Made by a program: the position numbers and the translations under genes. Source: Tetramitus jugosus (lineage: Eukaryota; Heterolobosea; Eutetramitea; Acrasida; Vahlkampfiidae). Taken from it: DNA of 64,000 bases. The stretch's first letter is position 1. Each line of letters starts with the position of its first letter. The notes beneath the pieces were generated by a model. That model was not told the origin of the DNA. It ran no database searches and saw only the letters and a list, made by a program, of their open reading frames with translations. Of the stretch, positions 17,660 through 27,229 are shown one piece after another. The DNA lies in contig OW569373.1 of NCBI GenBank assembly GCA_937625935.1, positions 310,001-374,000 on the forward strand, given 5' to 3'.

Positions 17660-19782
17660 TTACAACAGATATGTTATCCTATTTTGAAATCGTTGAATGT
17701 ATCCTTCGAGCATTCTCTGATCTGTCTGATTCGTAATGTGGTCACAGTGCAACCTCAAGTACTCGAAAATAAACTTTGACCTCTGGTACATGCTGACGCA
17801 AGAACGTGCTTGCTCGGGACTCGAGTCCCGGTTGGACCATTCCACATAGGCCGACTGCTTAGCTAGCTTCAAAGCATAATGATACAAAACATCTTCGGCA
17901 CATATTTGAGTGATTCTTTCTGTGCCATTGTTTGGAGTTGAGTTGATTCTATTTGTCAGAATGTCTGCTCTTTCCAAGAAGTCGTCAAATTGCGCTTGAA
18001 CCCACGTCATGCTGGCATTGAGTCGATCATCATGCGGTGGCGAGTTTTTCTGCAAATAAATGTGCAAATCCAGCAACAGATCCAAGGATCTACTGTACAG
18101 AGCGAGTGCCTCGATAGGCTTATGGAACTTTTCCTTCAAATAGGCTGCCTCGGCGATGGCCCATGCTCGTTCACATGCGGTTTGAACCTCGTTGGCCAAT
18201 ATCACATTTTCACACGAGAAGCTCGATAGATCCAAAATATCCGATGGATATTGAATATCACCAGATGGCGTAATGTGTAGAGAGGACTCCAGTTTTCGAA
18301 TAGATACACTCGTATGACTCGGCACAATGACATATTGAGCATCAACGTCCTGATCGTTATTGCTGTTGTGAGACTTTCTGATAGCCGAGGCAAACGTATT
18401 GTCCATATATTGGTTCGTTGTCTTTGGTGGCACCGCATCGTTGGTGCCGACTGGAGCCAAAGTATCAGCATCAGCCCTTGCAGCACTGTCCGTCGTCACT
18501 CCTTGATTCACTTCGCTGGATGTCTCTCCTCTGGAAGCACTGCTGCTCTGATGAGAGTTATTGCTCGTGTGACTACTGCTATTGTTGTGAGACACTGACA
18601 CTGCACCATTGTCCCTTGAGCTCATGGATGCACTGCCATCTTCAGAATTCTTGTTCACAACAATAGAGGACACGACATCGGCTCTGAGCGATTTCAGAAG
18701 AGACGATGATGGATCAGGTACAATGGTCATCTGAGATCGTTGCACAAAATCAGGTTGATTCTTCAAATCCAAGTAAGGATGATTGAAAAAGTCTTCAAAC
18801 TTCATTCGTTGCTCAGGATTGACTTGCAACAGACCTTGAAGCAAATGGAGAGCACCTTGCGACGCAACATTGACCGGATAACTCAATCTTGTTTTCAAAA
18901 TGACGCGCAACAAGTCTGGCATCGATGTAGCCATGTACGGTGCTCGACCAAACAACATTTCATAAAATATGGTACCGACGGACCACAGATCCGCACGTGC
19001 ATCATACCTCTTTTGAGCGAGTACCTCTGGGGCCATGTACAATGGTGATCCACACAGTGTCGATGCCATGTCATCCGGCTTCACTTCACGTGCAAATCCA
19101 AAATCAGCAATTTTCAATGTGCCCATCGCATTGAGCGTGCTGCGTTGATCGAGCAACAGATTAGCAGGCTTGAGATCTCTGTGAATCAAGTTGAGCGATG
19201 TGAGAATGTGCAAACCATATGCCAAATCAATGAGAAGCTTCTTGGCAACTGCTTCGGGCAATGGTCTTCTCTGTTCGGCCATAAAACTCTTCAAATCACC
19301 ACCCGTGCACTTTTCCATGATCAAATAATAATTTCTTCGACTCCTCTATTGTATTATCATCGCATCACATCATCAAATAACAGACAACAAACAGACAGAT
19401 TTCAAATCAACAAAATAAAATGTCAATCAATCACACATCACGTTAAAGAACACACAACACATCACCATACCTTTTCTTCAAACAATCGAATAATGTTATC
19501 GTGACGAATCTGTTTCATAATACAAATCTCCTGTTCCAAATTCTCCATTAGCTTATCATTCAATTTGCTTCGTTCAATGACTTTGATGGCCACGGGAGTA
19601 TTTTCCTTTTTTTTGAAACCGTCGTGAACAGCAGCGTAGGCACCTCTACCAATAATACCCTTCTTGAGTAGAATGTATTCACCAAGTGATTTGAAATGAG
19701 AGGGTGATGGTGCTCCTCCCGAACTGTTACTGGGAGACCGCGAATGATGATGTTGTTGTTGTTGTTGCATGGGAGAAGACAT
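17660..19782 (-). CDS. ATG1/ULK-type Ser/Thr kinase with C-terminal MIT-like region (two exons)
   Basis: Two exons, 19782-19471 and 19345-17660, joined over a 125-nt intron (19470-19346, GTATGG...AATAG) in phase 0, give 665 aa. The kinase domain (about 33-300) is complete only after splicing: GIIGRGAYAAV, VAIKVIERS (catalytic Lys), LIMEKCTGGDL, LIHRDLKPANLLL, KIADFGFAREV, TLCGSPLYMAPEV. The activation segment and CGSPLYMAPE are typical of ULK/ATG1. After a Ser/Asn linker, residues about 485-600 (ACERAWAIAEAAYLKEKFHK, ALALYSRSLDLLLDLHIYL) form a helical MIT-like domain as in the ATG13-binding region. ATG1 kinases start autophagosome formation. One ULK paralog with another role is possible. Confidence 0.85.
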
Positions 19783-20268
19783 TTTCTCGCACTAGTGTAT
19801 AGCTTTGTTTGCTTGTTTGCTTGTTTTTGAGTTGTTTTTGTTATCAAGAGTATTGGTTTGTTTGTTATGTGTTTGTTGTGTGCTAGTTCCAATAAGAGAG
19901 TTTTTTTTGTGGTTGTGGTTGTTGGATAATGGACCACAAGGTCGGGTGACAGTTCGTTGTTTTGTCCGAAAATAAAAATTTTGTCCGACGACAGCCAGCA
20001 AATGTAGAGTGAAGTTGAATGGGCAGTAGAAGCCTGGAAAACACTCGGCTGTGAAGGATGGTTTTGGGAGCTTATTGCTTGTTTGATACTTGTGCAAAGG
20101 CAAAAAAATGCGGGTTCAGAAGGGAAGCTATTTTTCAGTTGCGTTTATGCTTTTTGTGTTGCTCTTGTTTTTTTGGATGGTTTTGTGGGACTTTAGGAAC
20201 TCCGACGCAGAAGTTGTAAAGAATAAATTTAGATTTCTGCAGGAATGTGACAGATCAAAATCAAGGAG
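19783..20268. other. Intergenic region upstream of the ATG1/ULK gene, no gene seen
   Basis: 486 bp between two minus-strand genes. On the minus strand it is CAA/AAC-rich (for example 19790-19930), as expected for a 5' leader in this genome. A plus-strand frame at 20108-20272 would give a 54-aa peptide with one hydrophobic segment, but it has no family features and runs into the convergent gene's end; I do not call it. Confidence 0.35.
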
Positions 20269-21750
20269 TTAGTGCGTGGAGATGAAGATGGAGATGTCTG
20301 AGAAGCGTGATGAGTGAAGGAGAAGTTTGGTTTTGAAGTGATTGGCAATCTTAGTCTCTGGTGGCTCCATGGCGTAAAATATGGTGTGATGAGAACCGCA
20401 GACGACCTGTGGCTTCAAGCCCTTTTTCTTCCACTCTTCCAGTATCGGGCTTCGTATTCTCCGAGGTGAGCTCCACGTGACAGTATGCCCCAATCCTAAT
20501 TGTCCCAGGGTATTGTCACCAGCACTGTAGAATATGTTGTCTTCAGTTTGAAAAATGGTGTGTTCTGTACCACACTTGACAGACCGAATCGTTGCAGGAG
20601 GCGAAAGCTGAATCTTTGAAAACTCAAGTACCCAGGGAGTCATACTACACAACCCTAATTGACCCTTGTCGTTTGTTCCACAACAATACACTTCTTTCAA
20701 CTCGTTTGTGATCACAGTAAAATGGGCACCACAGGACGCATCGATGGCTTTACCATACTTGAAAGGTATAACCTGTGGCGTGTCTACGGACAGCTGAGAA
20801 CTATGTAGTCCCAGTTTTCCAAAGGTAGGACTCCCACAACCGAACAGGGTTCCTCTTTCCGAAAGAAAGATGGAATGCTCGATTCCACAAGCGATATGCA
20901 CAATCCTTTCATCTCGCAAAGTCAGTACCTCCTGTATTGGGTAGTACACGCGCTGGCAGTGACCTAAACCCAAGTTACCACAAGAGTTCCTACCAGACGC
21001 ATACACCTTTCTGGATTCTGTCAAGTAGAACGTATGAGAACCCATTGAGGAACAAAATATAGAGGTAACCGGTTCTTTCAACATGTTGAGATTCTTCATT
21101 GGCCGAAATTGATGAATTCTTCTGACCGAGTCTGGAAAGCCCAGCTGGCCAGCTGAATTGGATCCCGAGCACATCCATGTCATATTGGACAATAACAAAA
21201 ATGCATGCTCCTTTCCACACACAACTCTTAGCATGTTACAATCACTGTCAACTGTCACAGCAGATACAGTCATTACATTTGTTTCCTTATGTAAAAAATC
21301 TTCCATCGATATAACAGATTGATCTTCACTCACCAGTTTTCTCGAATTATCGCTATTCTCGTTCGGAATTCCCAAGTTGGAATAATCATTCTGACCACAT
21401 GCCCACAGTAAATGTGGATCTTTGGTCAAGAAGAGTGAGAATTTGGCACCACATCCTATATCCAGAACTTCTGGTTGCTTTGCTGAAAAGAATTGCTTTC
21501 GCAAAATGTCTTCCTGGTGTAACATCTGTAAAGGAAGAGGCAGAGCTTTTTGGAGGGAACTCGTGTTGAACTGAAGCGGAATAATGTGCTTTGACATGGC
21601 CGGTGCTCTCTCATACCCTACACCGAGTTCACCACATTTATTGGCTCCACATACTCCAATCCATTTATCATTCATTATTAGGGTGATATGCTTTCTACTT
21701 TTCGAGTTTGAACTTTTGATTCCCAGATCAGATTCATTCATTTTATGCAT
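20269..21750 (-). CDS. RCC1-repeat (beta-propeller) protein
   Basis: Encodes 493 aa from ATG 21750. RCC1 repeats are recognised by the W/Y-x-C/S-G-x-N-x-x-G-x-L-G signature: IGVCGANKCGELGVGY, LWACGQNDYSNLGI, MCSGSNSAGQLGF, VYASGRNSCGNLGLG, LFGCGSPTFGKLGLH, VYCCGTNDKGQLGL and FYSAGDNTLGQLGLG, so about seven blades cover residues 32-450, with CGxxHTxF spacers. There is no other domain; the protein ends with SRFSDISIFISTH, and the beginning of a BTB-like domain cannot be confirmed. Such proteins can be GEFs or scaffolds; the target is unknown. The gene diverges from the F-box gene at 21799 with only 48 bp between the start codons. Confidence 0.85.
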   Translation of the reverse strand: MHKMNESDLGIKSSNSKSRKHITLIMNDKWIGVCGANKCGELGVGYERAPAMSKHIIPLQFNTSSLQKALPLPLQMLHQEDILRKQFFSAKQPEVLDIGCGAKFSLFLTKDPHLLWACGQNDYSNLGIPNENSDNSRKLVSEDQSVISMEDFLHKETNVMTVSAVTVDSDCNMLRVVCGKEHAFLLLSNMTWMCSGSNSAGQLGFPDSVRRIHQFRPMKNLNMLKEPVTSIFCSSMGSHTFYLTESRKVYASGRNSCGNLGLGHCQRVYYPIQEVLTLRDERIVHIACGIEHSIFLSERGTLFGCGSPTFGKLGLHSSQLSVDTPQVIPFKYGKAIDASCGAHFTVITNELKEVYCCGTNDKGQLGLCSMTPWVLEFSKIQLSPPATIRSVKCGTEHTIFQTEDNIFYSAGDNTLGQLGLGHTVTWSSPRRIRSPILEEWKKKGLKPQVVCGSHHTIFYAMEPPETKIANHFKTKLLLHSSRFSDISIFISTH

Positions 21751-21798
21751 CGCTCAACGTTTCATATTCGAAGTTGAAAAGACGAGTCAACACAAAAA

Positions 21799-23211
21799 AT
21801 GTCATCAACATCACAAGAGAAGAAGGATGATGACCATGCATCGACAACTCCCCGACTCAACCAAGTACGAAACAAGAATAAAAGAAGACGAAAACCTTCA
21901 CATAATCAACCGAATAGTAGTAATGGTCAAATAAACAAGAACAATTCTGCATTTCATCGGAGGAACAAGAGATTACAAAAAGATGATCAAAAGAGAGTAG
22001 TGGACAAGAGAGAGGGAACAAAGAGACGAAAATTTGAAGTCTTTCCGATACTTGAGCTCGCCACCGATGTTCAAATTGAAATTTTAACATTCTTGTCCAT
22101 ACGTCATCGAATGGATTGCGTCCGTCAATGCAGCAAATATTTTTACGCGTTGGTGGAATCGTCGGTGCAGTGTGTGGGACATGCTGTTGGTTTTAATCAA
22201 AAAGCGACAGAAGATTATGTTTACATGCGATTGGATCAGATTAGTAATTTGCTTCGTCACGAATGGATCAAGGAACACGTTGTTTCCTTGCATTTGTCAA
22301 ACATGTTGGATCGGAGTGTTAAAAAGTTGGATTCCAAGCGAATTTTAAGTCTTGCGAGTGGTAATATACCTTTTAGTCAATTTAAGCAGTTGAAGCATTT
22401 TGTGATGACTGAAACATTCAATTTGATCGATGTTGATGTGTTGTGTGATGAGTTGCCTCGATTGGAGTACTTTCAAGTTCCAAGATTGTTCTCTGAATTG
22501 AGTCGAGATAAAATTGTTCCGAACAATAGTGTCAAGGCACTTGTCTTGACAGCTCAGTCGATAGACATCCATTTAGTCGACTATATCAGACACAAGTTTT
22601 CTAATCTTGAGTATTTAGAGTTGGAGAGTGGATCGAATCAAAACATTGAGGAAGCAAGCATCACTTTGTTTTCGACACAGTACCCTAGCCCTCCGATTCC
22701 ACGCATTACTCTCAATTCTCGTATTGTGCAATCAACGTCGTGGCTAACAAAATTTTGTCAGAACGGTGCTTCATGTCTTGTAGAGCTCAATTTGAAAAAT
22801 ATAGGTCACAGCGACATGGATGACATACGGCCATTGCTTCATATGGCTCAAACAGGACAATTGAAGTGTGTATCATTCGGTGAATGTTCCGAGCTGGATG
22901 ATTATGAGATTGAGAGATTTCTGGTGCTCGGGTGCAGTGTAAACATTCATCTCGTTTGTTTTGAGTATGGTGCTGGTGGGCAATGTCCATGTTCAGGTCG
23001 AATGATGGATGATATCTACTATGCTCTCAATCTGCGGCATGAGAGTGAGAACAAATCGTTGAGACAAGTTGCCAAACTTCGAAGCAAATATCCTGGTTTA
23101 TTTTTCGTGAGCAATGAGAAGAGTCTGGGTAATCCTGTTCACAACAAGATGAAAAACATTATGTCTCGAGTGACTGGTCATTCATGGAATCACATCCTTT
23201 GCACCCAATAA
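21799..23211 (+). CDS. F-box protein with leucine-rich C-terminal part
   Basis: Encodes 470 aa from ATG 21799. The N-terminus (about 1-78) is basic and disordered. The F-box follows: FPILELATDVQIEILTFLSI then HRMDCVRQCSKYFYALVE (about 81-120). The remainder has irregular leucine-rich segments (FKQLKHFVMTETFNLIDVD, LPRLEYFQVPRLFSEL, SCLVELNLKNIGHSDMDDI, QLKCVSFGECSELDDYEI) consistent with LRR folds in substrate receptors. F-box proteins dock to SKP1 in SCF ubiquitin ligases. A terminal Cys-Pro-Cys motif (GGQCPCSGR) is unexplained. Substrate unknown. Confidence 0.7.
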   Translation: MSSTSQEKKDDDHASTTPRLNQVRNKNKRRRKPSHNQPNSSNGQINKNNSAFHRRNKRLQKDDQKRVVDKREGTKRRKFEVFPILELATDVQIEILTFLSIRHRMDCVRQCSKYFYALVESSVQCVGHAVGFNQKATEDYVYMRLDQISNLLRHEWIKEHVVSLHLSNMLDRSVKKLDSKRILSLASGNIPFSQFKQLKHFVMTETFNLIDVDVLCDELPRLEYFQVPRLFSELSRDKIVPNNSVKALVLTAQSIDIHLVDYIRHKFSNLEYLELESGSNQNIEEASITLFSTQYPSPPIPRITLNSRIVQSTSWLTKFCQNGASCLVELNLKNIGHSDMDDIRPLLHMAQTGQLKCVSFGECSELDDYEIERFLVLGCSVNIHLVCFEYGAGGQCPCSGRMMDDIYYALNLRHESENKSLRQVAKLRSKYPGLFFVSNEKSLGNPVHNKMKNIMSRVTGHSWNHILCTQ

Positions 23212-23285
23212 ACCAAACCTGCTGAAAGGACACCGACTTCAGCTGTCACCGATCAGAAACACAAAACCACAAAAAAACGAATCAA

Positions 23286-24887
23286 ATGGAACACGAACAA
23301 CCACTCACAACAACAGAGACAGATGGTGCCACTAGCAACAACATTCCCATCGCGCCATCTGCTCCAATTGTAGATCAACAGCCAACCGAAAAGCAATCCA
23401 TCTTCAGAGGCATCCCCTACACTCTCATTCCAAAGCACCAAGCTCAGAAAACCATCTTCAATCGGGAGAATTTTATTGCCGCCACCGACTCATTTACGGA
23501 ATCGATGGATCAATTTCCTTTTGTGAGGGATCGACTCATACAAAGCTTTTCCAAACAGGCACCACCAACGACACCTTCAGTCAACCAACAAAAGGTTGCG
23601 CGCCAAAATGCTTCTACGACCAGTCGCACACTCTTTGAACATCGACGATCAATCAACCTTCAAATTGCCCTTCGAAAATTTCAAATCAAGTATAGCTTAC
23701 AAAAGTTAGTGTTGGCATTCAAGGAAATGGACACTTCTGTGTTCAGTCATCCTGATATGATCCAAATGTTTTGTGAAACAGCGTTCACAAACGAAGAATT
23801 TGAAACTGTTGCCAACTATTTGACTGGAATCAACAATCCAACATCTGATTTGAGTATTGCAGATCAGTTTTGTATCAAATTGATACAAAATGATTTGTCA
23901 TTCCATTATCAATTAAAGTGGTTGTTGTGGAGTCGTTCGTTTGAGCTGGAATCAAGAGTCGTTGGTGTCAAGAAGGACATATCAACAGTGAAATCAGCGT
24001 GTACAGAGCTGTTATCAAGTAAAGCTTGGATTCAGTTGTTGTCCATTGTGATGGGATTGCGTCAGTATATGGTTACTGATGTTAGTCTTGCGAACAAGGG
24101 TCAAAGCAGTCGGAATCGTGCAAGTGGTTCACTGCAACATGGCTTTGAGCTCAAAACATTGAATTCTCTCAAGATGATCAAGGGAAATCAACAAAAATCA
24201 AGTTTGTTGAACGAATTGGCATACATGATCCAGTTGATGCATCCAAGATTGGTGCACGATGTTTTGTTCGAGTTGAGTACTTTGTTGAGAACAGAGAAAT
24301 TTGATTATTACTTGTTTTTGCAGCAGTGTAATGAACTGTTTCGGTTATCTCAAATCTATGAAACAGTGTTGAGAGATATGGAGAAGGACGTTGTTCATCA
24401 TCCAAAATTCTATGAATGGATGTTGGACTCCCACAACATACTATCACAGTTCGGTTCTATCGTCTCAGACATCAAGCAGGAGTTTGATAGTATGAGCTCT
24501 ATGATTCAAGAGTGCGCTGTATTGTATCATATGACTGCATTGCTCAACACCAAAGAATCCTCGGGCGGTGGACATGAGAACTATACAATCATGAACGAAT
24601 TCAAGCTCATTATTTCGTTCTTGAAAGATTTACTATCCATTTGTAGTAATATCCGGAGCACTTCAAGTCCATTGATCTTTTTACCACAATTGTATAATAT
24701 CTGTCCGAACATCCAGAACAATCGAGCTCCATTCTCTGATATTGAAATTGTATGTCGAACAGAGGAACCCAAACCAAAACGAACCATATCTCGAATGCAG
24801 TACAATATGATGAAAATGAAACAAGATAGTAATCCATTAATCGCGCAGTTACTTGAAGGAATCACAGAAGATATGTTAATAGATTAG
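23286..24887 (+). CDS. FH2-domain (formin-like) protein lacking an FH1 region
   Basis: Encodes 533 aa from ATG 23286. The FH2 domain spans about residues 60-480: FNRENFIAATDSF region, RRSINLQIALRKFQIKYSLQ, FTNEEFETVANYLTG, LSIADQFCIKLIQND, SSKAWIQLLSIVMGLRQYM (the lasso/knob region, normally LxxIxxxGNxxN), ASGSLQHGFELKTLNSLKMI (GFxLxxLxxL) and SSLLNELAYMIQ. FH2 dimers nucleate and cap actin filaments. There is no Pro-rich FH1, GTPase-binding or DAD segment, so profilin-assisted elongation is not expected. The usual GN in the IxxxGNxxN motif reads LR, a departure from consensus. Function as an actin nucleator is inferred. Confidence 0.72.
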   Translation: MEHEQPLTTTETDGATSNNIPIAPSAPIVDQQPTEKQSIFRGIPYTLIPKHQAQKTIFNRENFIAATDSFTESMDQFPFVRDRLIQSFSKQAPPTTPSVNQQKVARQNASTTSRTLFEHRRSINLQIALRKFQIKYSLQKLVLAFKEMDTSVFSHPDMIQMFCETAFTNEEFETVANYLTGINNPTSDLSIADQFCIKLIQNDLSFHYQLKWLLWSRSFELESRVVGVKKDISTVKSACTELLSSKAWIQLLSIVMGLRQYMVTDVSLANKGQSSRNRASGSLQHGFELKTLNSLKMIKGNQQKSSLLNELAYMIQLMHPRLVHDVLFELSTLLRTEKFDYYLFLQQCNELFRLSQIYETVLRDMEKDVVHHPKFYEWMLDSHNILSQFGSIVSDIKQEFDSMSSMIQECAVLYHMTALLNTKESSGGGHENYTIMNEFKLIISFLKDLLSICSNIRSTSSPLIFLPQLYNICPNIQNNRAPFSDIEIVCRTEEPKPKRTISRMQYNMMKMKQDSNPLIAQLLEGITEDMLID

Positions 24888-24950
24888 TGCGATATCCATA
24901 CATAATAGAAAACGAGCAAAGAACAAGCATATATGTTAAAAAATATATGT

Positions 24951-26021
24951 TTAGTTAAACTCCTGAACATCTTTCATAATTTGCTGTACATCAATATATC
25001 GTGAGAAAACTTTGAGGAGTTTGTCAACCTTTGCTTCATCTTCCGAATTCATCTGGAGAAGTTCATGCTTCTTGGCACTCTGATTCTCAATCATGGGATC
25101 ATTCCTGCTCATTGCAATTGACATGCATGTTTGTTTCACGCACGTCACGTCTTGATGCTCTACGAGTCCGTGCTCCATTGGTATGAAACCGTACACCTTG
25201 ATATCACTTCTCACATGCTGCGCAAAGTAAATCTCAACATCCTTCTTCCTCTGTTCGTACAAGTCTTGAGGCACCTTGTTGAATATGACACCGATTACAC
25301 GTCGACGACGACGGAAACTACCATCGTGATCCGCAATTGTCATTCTCTGCTGTTCCTGCAAATCAAAATACTCCATATACAAACAGTTCAAATTGAACAA
25401 ATCGATCGCATTGCCCAGCGAACCACTCTCAAAATTAATAATTAACAAAACAGGTGCACTCAGCTCGTGAGCCACTCTCGCATTCGAACAACCAATGACA
25501 CTACCCACACTGGCATAACCAATTCCATCCACAATCACCCATTCACTCCTCAATGCCTCCACACTCTCCACCACCTTCTTTATTCTACTATTCTCCGATT
25601 CTCTGACCATATCGATCGACGGCATGAGTTCTGGGCTCTGTTCACGCTGCACTTCCGACGTATAACCATTGTAGTAAATGATGGGACCCATTCCAGTGAA
25701 TGGCAGCTTATGAGAGTAACAGTACTTCCAAACAGGTTGTGTATCGATGCATTGTGTGCAAGGTTTAATGTAACCAATGGGAGCTACTAGATTTTTCTTG
25801 TCATCGACTTCTGGTTGCACTTCTTGTTGTTCTTGTTGTTGTCTTTGCAGTAGCACTTGATCTCGGATCATGGCAATGAGGGAGAGGCAAATGGAAGATT
25901 TTCCACAGTGACTCTTGTCACCTGCAATAAACAATCGCAGTTGGTTCATGATGTTGGGATGTTGTTGATCAAAGTCTTCTTGTTTTTGTTGTTGTTCGTT
26001 GATCTCGGCTTTGAGCTTCAT
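24951..26021 (-). CDS. BioD-like P-loop protein (AAA_26 / dethiobiotin-synthetase fold)
   Basis: Encodes 356 aa from ATG 26021; the frame extends 4 codons farther only through a TTG. Walker A is LFIAGDKSHCGKSSICLSL (about 29-47). IGYIKPCTQCID (KPxxxG-like), WVIVDGIGYASVGSVIGCSN (about 175-195, where BioD has VEGxGGxxVP), ARVAHELSAPVLLIINF, and VIGVIFNKVPQDL plus KVYGFIPMEHGL match the BioD-like domain found at the N-terminus of long phosphotransacetylases and in DRTGG proteins. True dethiobiotin synthetase is unlikely because the protein has a Gln-rich N-terminus, an extended C-terminus and no biotin genes nearby. The activity is undefined. It diverges from the aminopeptidase gene with 88 bp between ATGs. 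Confidence 0.65.
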   Translation of the reverse strand: MKLKAEINEQQQKQEDFDQQHPNIMNQLRLFIAGDKSHCGKSSICLSLIAMIRDQVLLQRQQQEQQEVQPEVDDKKNLVAPIGYIKPCTQCIDTQPVWKYCYSHKLPFTGMGPIIYYNGYTSEVQREQSPELMPSIDMVRESENSRIKKVVESVEALRSEWVIVDGIGYASVGSVIGCSNARVAHELSAPVLLIINFESGSLGNAIDLFNLNCLYMEYFDLQEQQRMTIADHDGSFRRRRRVIGVIFNKVPQDLYEQRKKDVEIYFAQHVRSDIKVYGFIPMEHGLVEHQDVTCVKQTCMSIAMSRNDPMIENQSAKKHELLQMNSEDEAKVDKLLKVFSRYIDVQQIMKDVQEFN

Positions 26022-26109
26022 TTTCACCGCCAAATTCTAAAGCCAATTTTGTTCGACGTTTTTCGGAGTTTTTCGGAGAAGAAATAAACAAAACTCAAAC
26101 AGATTGAGA

Positions 26110-27135
26110 ATGCTGCAGTTGCAATTGGGTGCCAAAGTCAAGACGATATCAAAGCGTTTCTTTTCATGCACATGCATGCCTCGTGACAGTAATCAAGAAG
26201 AGAGCTTCAATCCACACAATCCAAATCCCATCTTCTCCGCTGGGACAGTTTCTCCGTTTACTCCGGTCCCCGATCATATTGTAAAGCCAAAGTATTACAC
26301 GACGGGACAAGCCAAATTTCATAACAAGATTCAATTGGTCAAGACTGAGGAAGAAGTTGTTGCTATGCGTGAGGTCTGTGCTCTCGCAAGAAAAACACTC
26401 AACTATGCAAGGAGTCTGGTGCGTGTCGGCATAACGACAGATGAAATTGATAGAGCTGTGTTTGAGTTTGTTGTGAGTCACAATGCCTTTCCATCGACTC
26501 TCAACTATAACCATTTCCCCAAGAGTGTGTGCACAAGTGTGAACAATGTTATCGTTCATGGCATACCGGATGATCGAGCCCTGATGAACGGTGATATCAT
26601 TAACATTGATGTGACAGTGTATCTCAATGGCTATCACGGTGATTGCAATGAGACGATATTTGTTGGTGAGGGTCATACGGAGCAAGTGAAACAATTCGTT
26701 GAAGTCACGCGACAGTCTCTGTACAATGCGATTCAAGTGTGTGGTCCTGGTGTCTACATCAATAAGATTGGAGAAACGATTGAGAATACGGTGAAACCTT
26801 TTGGGTATGCTATTTTGGAGGAGTTTACAGGTCATGGAGTTGGCAAGCATTTCCACAGCTATCCTACTGTGAATCATTACAAGACAAAACGGATTGAGGC
26901 AGGTCCGATTCAGATGTTTAAGCCTGGTATGACATTCACGATTGAACCAGTGATAAACATGTCAAGCAAGAGGTGGCGCATGTGGAAGGATAAGTGGACT
27001 ATTGTGACAGCGAATGGAGACATGTCCGCCACTTGGGAACACACACTGATGATTACCGAAGAGGGAGTCGAGGTTCTAACGGCGAATGAAGGAGAACAAC
27101 GATTCTACACACTTGAACACAACGTCAACAATTAA
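26110..27135 (+). CDS. Methionine aminopeptidase type I, probably organellar (MAP1D-like)
   Basis: Encodes 341 aa from ATG 26110 (MLQLQLGAKVKTISKRFFSC), an Arg/Lys/Ser-rich amphipathic leader that looks mitochondrial. The pita-bread domain has all metal ligands: IDVTVYLNGYHGDCNET (both Asp), TGHGVGKHFH (His), FTIEPVINM (Glu) and TWEHTLMIT (Glu). CTSVNNVIVHGIPDDR supplies the substrate-pocket His. There is no N-terminal zinc-finger region as in cytosolic MetAP1. It removes initiator Met from proteins made in, or sent to, the organelle. It shares an 88-bp promoter region with the BioD-like gene; that region carries CACCGCCAAA at 26025-26034. Confidence 0.92.
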   Translation: MLQLQLGAKVKTISKRFFSCTCMPRDSNQEESFNPHNPNPIFSAGTVSPFTPVPDHIVKPKYYTTGQAKFHNKIQLVKTEEEVVAMREVCALARKTLNYARSLVRVGITTDEIDRAVFEFVVSHNAFPSTLNYNHFPKSVCTSVNNVIVHGIPDDRALMNGDIINIDVTVYLNGYHGDCNETIFVGEGHTEQVKQFVEVTRQSLYNAIQVCGPGVYINKIGETIENTVKPFGYAILEEFTGHGVGKHFHSYPTVNHYKTKRIEAGPIQMFKPGMTFTIEPVINMSSKRWRMWKDKWTIVTANGDMSATWEHTLMITEEGVEVLTANEGEQRFYTLEHNVNN

Positions 27136-27229
27136 GTAAACAAGTAGAGCGCTCTAAAAAGCAAGACCATTTTCGTTCGTGGTGCAATGCCGACGTTGCC
27201 TATGATGTATTCTAACCTTTGTGACATTC

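Noticed and set aside
20108-20272. 54-codon plus-strand frame with one hydrophobic segment
   Set aside because: It sits between two minus-strand genes, ends on the convergent gene's stop region, has no family features, and such frames arise often in T-rich DNA.
24951-26021. Dethiobiotin synthetase as a firm name
   Set aside because: Only the P-loop fold and some motifs match; diaminopelargonate-binding residues cannot be confirmed and no biotin pathway gene is nearby.
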